The position numbers and the translations under genes were made by a program. Positions 9,936-18,154 of a DNA stretch of 64,000 bases are shown here, piece by piece. Positions within the stretch are counted from its first letter, which is position 1; each line of letters opens with the position of its first letter. The stretch is from positions 15,421,501 through 15,485,500 of the forward strand of contig CM076959.1 of NCBI GenBank assembly GCA_039566865.1, in the 5' to 3' direction. The notes under the pieces were generated by a model. That model ran no database searches. It saw only the letters and a list, made by a program, of their open reading frames with translations, and was not told the origin of the DNA. Origin of the DNA: Aurelia coerulea (Eukaryota > Cnidaria > Scyphozoa > Semaeostomeae > Ulmaridae).

Positions 9936-11294
9936 AATAGACCCTTTACACAATTAGGAAGGAGACTAGGGAGAGTGGTTTGTTCTGGTAAATGGCGGAC
10001 ACAAATCTGGTAAATGGCTGCCACAGAGCTGCTACGAGTGCTAGATGTCTCTCCACAAAATTGTTAGTTTTAAATTCATGGTTGAAATTAAGAAAGTTAT
10101 TGCCGAAAAGGTGCCAAAACGCCGGAAGGATGTCTCATGACTCATATGCCTCATTAAGAATTGGAGACCTCGCATCAAACACTTTCCCGGGAAAGCGGGA
10201 AAGCATTGGTCAATTTCCTTCGAAGATGATCGACCAAATCAGAAACGAAGCAAGAAACAAGGAATATTGTTGTAATGAATATCGAGAAGAAACATCGAGC
10301 AATTTTACCTTTTATTGTGCAAAGAAGGTACCAAATTGGATGAAAACTGTTTAGGCTCGAAGATAGCTAGAAGAAGTCATATTTATGCCGTTTTTCTTGC
10401 TGAAAAGTTGTTTCTCAAAGATTTTTAATCTTTGTTTAAACTGAAATACATTCGAGGTCGAGGACAATCTGCAGAGAATTTTTAATGATCTTAATGCAGG
10501 AAAGCTATATCTTTATTTAAAGAAGGCTTTTTGTATTAGAATCCATAAATAAATCCGAAGATTTGTTTTGTCTAGCTCGTTGTATTTGGGAGTTTCGTGG
10601 TGGTAGCGCTCCGTTGTTCTGTAGCCATGCCTATGCATCTGCAAGAAAAATATGGGGAGCAATATTCCTTGCAAACGAGTTAAGTCAAAGTTTTAACTTT
10701 CCGCTACCAACGAGCCTTGATTTAGAATTTGTTAGTCTTTTCAAAAGTCTCCATCGCTTTCTGTTGAAGCTAGCCTTTCCATAATATAACATAGTCATAA
10801 CACATGCCTAAAATGACTTCAATCCTTTTTCCTCCATCCTCCAGAGGAACAATAATTTCCCATAATTTTGAATTCCTATCTTTTGAAGTCTGTAATACTC
10901 AGAGAAGCACAACTTTTTCATGGAGCCTTCTCAAAATTGTCATGAACCATATCATAAGGTTTGCTTAATTCTCTTTGATATTCTGATTTGATGGATCAAT
11001 GTCGAAGGAAATGACGAATACTTTCCCATTTTCCCGCCAAAGCTTTTCAAGGCAAGATCTCCTTTTCGTTACGAGGCATTTGAGTTATGGGAGATCCTTC
11101 TGGATACTCTTTTAGGCAATTATTTGTCAAGGTTTCTGAATTTTTCAACATTGAATTTAACCCAACAGCTATGTATGGCAAAATCTGCCATTCGTAAAAG
11201 CTCCGTGGCAACCATTTACCGGATTTGTTTCCGCCATTTGCCAGAGAAAACAGCTCTCTACAGCCCCTTTTTTTAATTGTCTAAATGGTCTATT
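9936..11294. mobile_element. 1.36-kb inverted-repeat element with about 310-bp arms
   Basis: The left arm (9936 to about 10246) and right arm (about 10981 to 11294) pair over their length. The ends are AATAGACC and GGTCTATT. Inner matching blocks include GGTAAATGG, ACAAATC.GGTAAATGG and CTCA.ATGCCTC. The arms differ at many positions, so it is old. The 735-bp centre has no long reading frame; the 120-codon frame at 9992-10354 starts inside the left arm and its mirror image is broken, so I do not call it a gene. Likely a non-autonomous DNA transposon or foldback element. Confidence 0.7.
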
Positions 11295-11526
11295 CAGGTA
11301 TCTTCTTGATTAGATTGTAAACTCTTCGTATAATATCAGTAATTGCCATTCATAACAGTCAAATCTATTAGCGTTCAATAACTGAATTACTGATAAAGAT
11401 CGGCTCTTGATGTACTTTCAGGCTAGCAAAGTTAAAATGTTAAAATCGTGTGTTTTGTTCATAGTCAATCGGTTCGAGGCTAACTTCTCAAAATGCATCA
11501 ACCTCGTAAGTGGACTTGCTCCAAGT
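11295..11526. other. unassigned intergenic DNA
   Basis: Nothing recognised. Confidence 0.4.
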
Positions 11527-11767
11527 CTGAACTCTTGATCAACAAGCAGGGGGGGAGCGAGACTTGTGAACTACGTGTTTCGAAAACGAGAATTCATTGT
11601 CCGATTTGCGGCTTTCTTTCATCTTAGTGCGAGAGACAATCAAAAATGAGCATATGAGTTCTAAATCTCGTTTCAGAACGCGTAGTTCACAAGTCTTGCT
11701 CTCCTTCCCTTTTTTCTTCCTCTTCCCCTCTCTTTCCCCTCTCGTTTGTTCATTGATCAAGAGCGAG
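11527..11767. repeat. imperfect inverted repeat with polypyrimidine tract
   Basis: GAGCGAGACTTGTGAACTAC (from 11552) pairs with GTAGTTCACAAGTCTTGCTC (near 11684-11703), and CTCTTGATCAA (about 11532) pairs with TTGATCAAGAG (about 11754). A strand-asymmetric C/T tract (about 11696-11742) interrupts the right arm. Its purine complement explains the Lys/Glu/Arg-rich minus frame at 11539-11853, which is not a gene. Confidence 0.6.
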
Positions 11768-11874
11768 ACTTGGAAAAAGTCCATCTCGCAAAAAACTGTT
11801 TGCAGCAGTGACCGAAAATTAAAATGGAATGCTGAGGCGCGACGAAGTCGCACCGAGCAGGCCTAGTTGGAACA

Positions 11875-13048
11875 GAGCCGATGAGATATAGACGGCAGAC
11901 TTGTTTTAGATCGTGTGAATGGAAATTTGCAAATAATCAAAAGAAATTGCAAACTTAAAGTTAGTTGACGGAGCTAAGTAGAGGCAATCTATAAATAGGA
12001 CAAATAAACGCCTACGGACGTAATTACTCCCCTAGTGAAAAGATATGTACGCACGTGTCGACATCATCAAATACAATAGGCTAATTTTAGACAGGCATAT
12101 GCAGCTCTTGAGTTAGCTATTTATCTCCGTCAACTAACTTTAAATGATTTTATCGCTGATGTTTATTAGAAGATCATGCCTTAAAACCGACCGACTTGTT
12201 TTACCTCGTGTGAATGGAAACTTGCAAATAATTCAAAAGAAATTGCAAACTTAAATGATTATATCGCTGATGTTTATTAGAAAAGGATCATGCCTTAAAA
12301 CCGACAGACTTGTTTTACTTCGTGTGAACGGAAACTTGTAAATAATTCAAAAGAAATAGCAAACTTAAATGATTTTATCTCTGATGGTTATTGAAAGATC
12401 ATGCCTTAAAACCGACAGACTTGTTTTACTTCGTGTGAATGGAAACTTGCAAATAATTCAAAAGAAATAGCAAACTTAAATGATTTTATCGCTGATGTTT
12501 ATTAGAAAAGGATCATGCCTTAAAACCGACAGACTTGTTTTACTTCGTGTGAATGGAAACTTGCAAATAATTCAAAAGAAATAGCAAACTTAAATGATTT
12601 TATCGCTGATGTTTATTGGAAGATCATGCCTTAAAACCGACAGACTTGTTTTACGTCGTGTGAATGGAAACTTGCAAATAATTCAAAAGAAATAGCAAAC
12701 TTAAATGATTTTATCGCTGATGTTTATTGAAGATCATGCCTTAAAACCGACAGACTTGTTTTACTTCGTGTGAATGGAAACTTGCAAATAATTCAAAAGA
12801 AATAGCAAACTTAAATGATTTTATCTCTGATGGTTATTGAAAGATCATGCCTTAAAACCGACAGACTTGTTTTACTTCGTGTGAATGGAAACTTGTAAAT
12901 AATTCAAAAGAAATAGCAAACTTAAATGATTTTATCTCTGATGGTTATTGAAAGAGGATCATGAGATGTAACCGGCAGATATTTTTTTGGTCGTATGAGT
13001 GGAAATTTGTAAAGAATTCAAAAGAAATGGCATCCTTGAATGATTTCA
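11875..13048. repeat. tandem array of a 111-114 bp repeat, about 9 copies
   Basis: The block GATCATGCCTTAAAACCGAC recurs at 12172, 12286, 12397, 12511, 12622, 12732 and 12843, with diverged units at about 11878 and 12957. Spacing alternates mainly between 110-111 and 114 bp because of a GAAAAG/GAAG length variant. Inner copies are nearly identical and the two edge copies are diverged, the usual pattern of an array homogenised in its middle. A 181-bp element sits in the first unit (11959-12139) and a 620-bp element in the last (13051-13670). Confidence 0.9.
11959..12139. mobile_element. 181-bp MITE in an exact TTAA site
   Basis: The terminal inverted repeats are AGTTAGTTGACGGAG at both ends, with weaker pairing to about 23 bp. 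It is flanked by TTAA at 11955-11958 and 12140-12143. Removing the element and one TTAA restores GCAAACTTAAATGATTTT, exactly the sequence of the neighbouring satellite monomers, so both the empty and the filled site are visible. A TTAA duplication is the signature of the piggyBac superfamily. The element is too short to code for a transposase. Confidence 0.88.
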
Positions 13049-13050
13049 TA

Positions 13051-13670
13051 CCGGGTGATTAAAAAAAGAATCCCTGTTTGAAAGACCACAGATCCGTCAA
13101 TATCAACACAATAATGTTGAAAAATATGTCATTCAATAGAAAAAATGTGCAAATATGTTCTACATTTTACCTGCTTAAAATAAGCCACTCCGTTCGGAAA
13201 TTATATGAGATTTTCTCGAGGAAGCCCCTCCAAAAAACTTCCAAAAACTGCATAAAATCACGACCAGATTTCTCATATGTCTATGCCTTATAGCAATGGC
13301 TTGTACATACATTGGCAGTTGGCACGTTTTATCCCTTTGAGAGATGAAAATATCATCCCTGGGGCAAAACAACATTATTCTAGACGATTTCATCTTGCCA
13401 AGAGGATAAAACATGTCAGAATGTATTGAAGTCATTGAGATATGGCAGGAATCTCGGGAAATGTTGGTCGCTGTTTTGAAGATTTCTCGAAAGGGCTTTC
13501 TGGAGAAAATCCCTCATAACTTCAGAGTGGAGTGGCCAATTTCAGTCAGGTAAATGTTGAAGTCCATTTGAACATGTTGGCTGTTAAATGTTATGTTTTC
13601 CAATATCATCGTCTTGCTATTCAGGGAATGGTGATTTTCAAACAGGAATTCTCTTTATTGAATCACCCGG
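13051..13670. mobile_element. 620-bp TA-flanked foldback element (CCGGGTGATT ends)
   Basis: The arms 13051-13251 and 13470-13670 (201 bp each) are inverted copies with moderate divergence. The termini are CCGGGTGATT and AATCACCCGG, flanked by TA (13049-13050, 13671-13672). The sequence on either side rejoins into a satellite-related block also present near 8540-8560, so the insertion split a pre-existing repeat. TA duplication and CCGGG ends suggest a Tc1/mariner-type non-autonomous element. The partial copy at 28717 has the same terminus (CCGGGTGAGTCAATAAA). No transposase is present. Confidence 0.85.
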
Positions 13671-13672
13671 TA

Positions 13673-13980
13673 GCCGTCAGTTACTAGAACAGGATCAATG
13701 ACATGTAACTGGCAGATTTTTTCTCCTCATGCATTGAGTGTTTCAACACCTAGTTCAGACAGGGTTAAGACAACTTAATCGATGTTTTCCGACCAATCTG
13801 GGCTCTGTCAAGACAATGAAGTTTAAAAGAGTTGCTCTTAGCTCTTATCTCAAACAGAATCATAACTGAAATTAATCTGAATGATCCATTTTCAAATCAA
13901 GCCAGTTGGTACTTGTTTTGGTTCCACAATTAACTTAATTTTCAGCCAGTTATTGTGATTCCAATACACAACTCTTGCCA
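13673..13980. other. possible 3' flank or UTR of the minus-strand exon
   Basis: The first 80 bp continue the satellite-like repeat. The rest, downstream of the minus-strand stop codon at 13981, may be 3' UTR. No AATAAA is obvious on the minus strand before the transposon. Confidence 0.3.
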
Positions 13981-14312
13981 TTAGAATTTTTGATAATCAA
14001 AACCCATTCTGTCACCAGCTTCAAGTAAAGTGTCTTCAGCATTACTCAACAGGTCTGAGACAACACTGTGTTTTTGTTTCGTATTTTTGAAATATCCAAA
14101 ATGAACTGCTGCTTTCTTCGCCAGGCTTTCAAGTTGCCTTGCTTTGTGTAATGTTTTCTTGGCTTTGTTTAATTTCCATTTGATCTCGTCTTCTCTCGTT
14201 GCAAATGAAGGTGATTGTTCAATAGTTGTAGGATCTTCGCCATGTATAATCTGTCTTTGCTGTGCCTTGCTTAATGCGTCTAACAGCTGTGCATTTGTTT
14301 CGCTATTTTGAG
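13981..14312 (-). CDS. terminal coding exon of an unrecognised gene
   Basis: The exon is 332 nt. It follows a textbook acceptor on the minus strand (CTTTTTTTTAG at 14313-14323), takes two bases to complete a split codon, then runs 109 open codons to TAA (13981-13983). It has no early ATG, so an ATG-based search misses it. The predicted segment is hydrophilic and mostly helical: an N-terminal AQNSETNAQLLDALSKAQQ stretch, a basic run rich in Lys and Ala (KWKLNKAKKTLHKARQLE) and a C-terminal NAEDTLLEAGDRMGFDYQKF end. I do not recognise the family. Codon use is even and not low-complexity, which favours a real exon. Upstream exons are not identified; 20887-21000 is a candidate, but its phase (0) does not join directly to this one, so intermediates would be needed. 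Confidence 0.6.
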
Positions 14313-14471
14313 CTAAAAAAAAGATGAATTTAGTAACAGACTTTGTTTCTGTAACAGCCTTTGTTTCTGTTTGGGTGAGTTAAAAAGTATAGGTGTACCG
14401 CGTACATTCAAGGTAAAATTCTCCAAGCTCGATTTACCGTGGTTCATTTTATAGCAGAGAGGCTCACTTAG

Positions 14472-14606
14472 ATGTTGAAATTTGTTTCACTATTAATGGG
14501 TCTCGTTGCTCTTGAGGCATTGTTGATTTGTCTGGACGCTGTTTTGGAAGAGACCGAGAAAGAAACTTCTGTTCAAGTTAACTATCAAGGAACATTTTTA
14601 GAGTAA
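14472..14606 (+). CDS. small ORF with signal-peptide-like start (tentative)
   Basis: A 44-codon ATG-to-stop frame begins MLKFVSLLMGLVALEALLIC, a well-shaped secretory signal or membrane anchor, followed by an acidic segment (LDAVLEETEKE). It may be a tiny secreted peptide, a first exon whose donor I cannot place, or chance. It lies within 160 bp upstream of the minus-strand exon and in the opposite orientation. No poly(A) signal or splice partner was found. Confidence 0.2.
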   Translation: MLKFVSLLMGLVALEALLICLDAVLEETEKETSVQVNYQGTFLE

Positions 14607-14677
14607 TTAGCCATTAATTAAAGCTAAAGTCACATTGCTGGAATCAACCAAATCTGTATACTTTTTGGGACACCCGG
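14600..14677 (-). mobile_element. solo terminus of a CCGGGTGTCCC element
   Basis: ACTTTTTGGGACACCCGG ends at 14677 followed by TA. This is the same terminus as the 621-831 element in the opposite orientation. The partner terminus is not found to the left, so the copy is truncated; its inner limit is uncertain. Confidence 0.55.
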
Positions 14678-14679
14678 TA

Positions 14680-15350
14680 CAATTGGCCCTGTTGAAAAGA
14701 AGATTAAATAATAGTCACAATATTTACAATTTTTCAAGGAAACTAAATAGCACTTATCTAAATACTAAGAAAACTATAACATAAAAAGAGAAGCACGAGC
14801 CGCATCAATTCTTTTGCAGTCTTTTGAAAATACCAATAGAGGGCGCCATTTTAGCACCGGAGCTAAGCTGGTTCCAGTCTGGCCCCACGATACGAGAGCG
14901 ACTTTTGATGGTTCTTAGTTCTCATCAGTGGGACACGAAGGTCAGACTCAGGATATCTTAGGTTCATTTGGCTAATTTCCGAACATTTTGTGAACAGTTC
15001 TGACAAATATTCAGGTGCAAACCATTAATTGTCTTATAGACAATCGTCGATGTTTCGGCTTAGCTGACGTATGTCATGTGAGGGATAGCGTAGCTTTCAG
15101 TTGTTTAAAAAGGCTGGTGTTAAAGTCAATGACCTCTTTCTTTGAACTGAATGACTTCAAAAAAATTTTGCTATTTTCCATTGTTCTGCCCTTGGATTTT
15201 TCTGAAATCTTCAATATTTTCAGAATTGGCATTTTTTTCTTCGTTTTCGAGAATTCAAGAAAAATTTCCAGGAAAACTTAAATTTTCAAATCCAAAATAT
15301 TGCGAACTATGAACTTTGAACCGACGGCACAGGCTCAATGTTTTTGAGCG
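14680..15350. other. unassigned DNA, possibly intronic
   Basis: No exon, element terminus or tandem repeat was recognised. An 88-codon plus frame (15015-15281) is Phe/Ile-rich and unsupported. Confidence 0.4.
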
Positions 15351-15475
15351 GTGGAGCCCCTGGAGGGGAAACAGCAGCGGCGGCAGTTGTTGTCGGTGGT
15401 GTTCTCTCTGCCGGGATTCCTGCTGTTCAGCATTATCGCCTGTGCTGACCTGACCTACAGTGTGAAACAGATCCT
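15350..15475 (-). repeat. CAACAACGAC-rich block, paralogous to 20321-20425
   Basis: On the minus strand this block and 20321-20425 share GGATCTG...ACACTG, GGCGATAATGCTGA and a run of CAAC/CGAC triplets ending CAACTGCCG. In one frame both would read as an Asn/Asp-rich peptide followed by a Cys. They could be paralogous small exons with an AG acceptor just before GCGATAATG, or copies of a dispersed repeat. I cannot decide between these. Confidence 0.4.
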
Positions 15476-15917
15476 AGTATATAACCGTATTTAATAGTTT
15501 ATATGTAGCTCTTTGTAATTGTATATTTGATAGTATTTAGTTGCATGATTTTTTTTATGGAATGGCCAGGGAGCTGTCATTGCCTTTTGCTCCCCCTGGC
15601 ATCGTCCTCGTGGTGTTGTACAGTAGCTCATACGTAGTATCTTAGGTACCTTCTTTATGTAAACGTTTTAGTTGAATATGACAAAAAATGAGTTATTTCT
15701 TCTTGTCTGATTGTTAGCTGCCTGCAACTGCAAGCCGATTAAACCTTTTTTACTTATTGATCAGAGAGCTGCGTGTGCTTGACAGCAGACAGAAGTAAAA
15801 GTTGCCTTGATTATTATCGTGATTATCTTGTGTGAAAGAAAATCTGCTGAAAATACGGAGAAAATGTTGTTGTTACAAATCAAAATAAGCCATCTTAACA
15901 TAAGTTCATCCTAACAT
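15476..15917. other. unassigned; possible retrotransposon or gene 3' region
   Basis: Contains a 10-bp hairpin GCCAGGGAGC...GCTCCCCCTGGC (about 15565-15600). The stretch after it resembles a 3' UTR in base composition. No coding sequence was found. Confidence 0.25.
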
Positions 15918-15981
15918 AAGGTCATCCTAACACTTGCCTTCGTTGATGCAGAGCATCGAAGGCAAGTGTTAGGATGACCTT
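15918..15981. repeat. perfect 25-bp hairpin with 14-nt loop
   Basis: AAGGTCATCCTAACACTTGC plus CTTCG (15918-15942) is exactly complementary to 15957-15981. The loop contains ATGC...GCAT, which can extend the stem. The left arm is preceded by a tandem partial copy (CATAAGTTCATCCTAA). It could be a hairpin precursor RNA, a tiny MITE or a young palindrome. Confidence 0.85.
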
Positions 15982-16159
15982 CATCTTGAAATATCTTCCT
16001 TTCAAAGTGTTCCTTTCCTAAGTGTTTGAAATTTTCGCAAGCAAGTATCTATGCCGATGATACCAAAGTAACGATCGCATCGGATGATGTTGAGAAACTG
16101 GTCTTTGAGGCGCAACAGGAATTGCTCAACCTCTCTGAGTATGAGAATAAACAAGTTAA

Positions 16160-17296
16160 AGGCACACTGTCGTGGCACTGATTGGATAAATGAGACAATA
16201 TAAAAGAATAGAAAAAGGCAGGCTTCAGTAATTTCGCTGTACACTGAAATTCGTGAAGGTGATAACGATCTGACTCCTATGGCACGCGAAAATCACAAAA
16301 ACCTGATAATCCTAGTTTATCACTGATAAACTGGCATTATCACTTTGATAAACTAGGTTTATCACGATAAACTGGGTTTATCAACTGATAAACTGAGATT
16401 ATCAACATTTCTTCGATAAACTGGGTTTATCAAAGTGATAGACTAGGTTTATCAACCAAAAATTTGATAAACTAGGATTATCAACTGATAAACTAGGTTT
16501 ATCGAATTCTGTTGTTTATGGGAGTATCTCTTACCTAATGTTCGTAAACAAGACGCATTTTAAACGCGGGTGCGAGTTCATGTTTTTGGCGCTCAAACCA
16601 AATATGTGCGGAACACGGGGGGGGGGTCATGGCTAAATTTTGGGAAGGGGTCTGCCGCGAGCATATTCAAAATGGTACTGTTGGCTAGACCAATTTTTAC
16701 GAAAATGGCACCCTTGGCTAGACCAATTTCGACCATTCTCTGGACCAATAGGCAACATTCAAATTTGTACCAAATATGACATAATGACCGTTCGCTAAAC
16801 CAATATTGTCAAAAATGATACCCTTGGCTAGACCGTTGCTAGGCCGGAATTGCAACAATAAAAAACATGAACACGCACCCGCGTTTGAAGCGCGTCTTGT
16901 TTACGAACATTAGGTACGAGATAATGTCATAAACAACAGAATTCGATAAACCTAGTTTATCAGTTGATAATCCTAGTTTATCAAATTTTTGGTTGATAAA
17001 CCTAGTCTATCACTTTGATAAACCCAGTTTATCGAAGAAATGTTGATAATCTCAGTTTATCAGTTGATAAACCCAGTTTATCGTGATAAACCTAGTTTAT
17101 CAAAGTGATAATCCTAGTTTATCAGTGATAAACTAGGATTATCGGGTTTTTGTGATTTTCGCGTGCCATAGACTCCCTTTATTCTCGAAACAAAGTATGA
17201 TCCAGCAGCATAAAGGCTTGGTAATTATCAAAAGGGCAGGTCATTAGTTTGTCATTTCAACATCACGACTAGCCAATAACAGCCACGACAGTGCCT
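16160..17296. mobile_element. TTAA-flanked MITE interrupted by a nested element
   Basis: The termini AGGCACACTGTCGTGGC (left) and AGGCACTGTCGTGGC (right, complement) are flanked by exact TTAA at 16156-16159 and 17297-17300. Removing it rejoins the reverse transcriptase reading (RINKL then SPNPAKTEY), proving insertion into that coding sequence. Without the inner element (16278-17170 plus one 6-bp duplication) it would be about 238 bp. TTAA duplication fits piggyBac-type non-autonomous elements. No transposase. Confidence 0.85.
16278..17170. mobile_element. 893-bp foldback element built of GATAAACTAGGTTTATC palindromes
   Basis: The termini TATGGCACGCGAAAATCAC and their complement lie at the two ends. 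Arms of about 310 bp (16278-16587, 16861-17170) are near-perfect inverted copies. It is flanked by an exact 6-bp duplication GACTCC (16272-16277, 17171-17176). Within each arm, short palindromes of the type GATAAACTAGGTTTATC recur about eight to ten times with small spacers, so each arm can fold on itself as well as with its partner. The 273-bp centre carries a G10 run (16617-16626) and about three diverged 34-bp repeats of TTGGCTAGACCAATTT. Confidence 0.9.
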
Positions 17297-18000
17297 TTAA
17301 GTCCTAGAGAGTCCTAACCCCGCAAAGACAGAATACATGATAATAGGCCATTCTCGTAAAGTAAATGCGTTGAAAATCTCGAATAATTAAATGGCTCAGA
17401 TATCAAGCGTGTTACGAAGACGAAATCGCTAGATGTAACTGTCGATGAGAACCTAAAGTGGGACGAGCAATACAAAACTGTGAAGGGTAAGTCTGTGGAT
17501 GGAGGACTTGCGTCATTAAAGAAATTGAAAAATATAATTCCCCAAACAAAGCTGTGTAGTGTCTATTACGCTATTGTCGAGAGCCATCTACGTTATGCCT
17601 ATTAAATATGGGGCAACCTTCCAAAAACAGAACTTGATACCCTCCAACGTCTGCAGGACAGGGCCCGGTCAATAATGTAAAGCGCCAGAATAACTGGTCA
17701 TGTGACTGGCTGAGCCTTGAAAATATTATGCGATTTGATAGATCGGTCATGACATATAAGATTATGAACAAATTAAGCCCTGAGAGCCTCTTGGATAAAT
17801 TTCAGCAAAGATCCTCGCAGTCGAATTATGTAACAAGGTACTGTAGAGATCTTCAAATTCCTAGACTAAATACAGAACATGCGGAAAAGAGTTCTCACTA
17901 TTCTGCTATGAAAGTTTGGAACGATATTCCAGTTGATATTACAGAGCTCCAGACTATTAGTCGCTTTAAAAAAGAACTAAAGGAGTATTTGAAGAGCTGA

Positions 18001-18154
18001 CTGAAGATATCAGTTTAAAAACACGACCCCCTGGAAGAACAGCATCGTACGTTATTTTTTTTATTTTGATCTTTTGTTAATTAACCAATGTATTTATTGT
18101 ATTTAAGCTGAAGGGTAGTTTCGTGTATAAATAATTATATCATATTTCATGTCA
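18001..18154 (+). repeat. 3' UTR of the retrotransposon copy
   Basis: AT-rich sequence downstream of the reverse transcriptase stop codon, with GACCCCCTGGAAGAACAGC near its start, a style common in CR1/L2 3' ends. It grades into the tandem array; the exact 3' end cannot be set. Confidence 0.4.

Larger units (their letters stand above)
16032..18000 (+). pseudogene. non-LTR retrotransposon reverse transcriptase, broken (CR1/L2/jockey-like)
   Basis: The 5' part (16032-16159) encodes SIYADDTKVT, the palm catalytic motif with both aspartates, and continues into a conserved helix ending RINKL. The reading resumes after the inserted elements at 17297 with SPNPAKTEYMIIGHSRK and runs through the thumb and C-terminal region (KSLDVTVDENLKWDEQ, then LCSVYYAIVESHLRYA, then a last open block of 90 codons at 17728-17997) to the stop at 17998-18000. 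At least two frameshifts (about 17385 and 17690) and several stops (near 17372, 17603, 17679) disable it. Everything N-terminal of the catalytic motif is missing. Known role of the family: target-primed reverse transcription. This copy is dead. Confidence 0.88.

Noticed and set aside
9992..10354. 120-codon plus frame
   Set aside because: Starts inside the terminal inverted repeat of a transposable element; the mirrored arm does not preserve the frame.
11539..11866. 104-codon minus and 89-codon plus frames
   Set aside because: Both depend on a polypyrimidine tract inside an inverted repeat; low complexity, no support.
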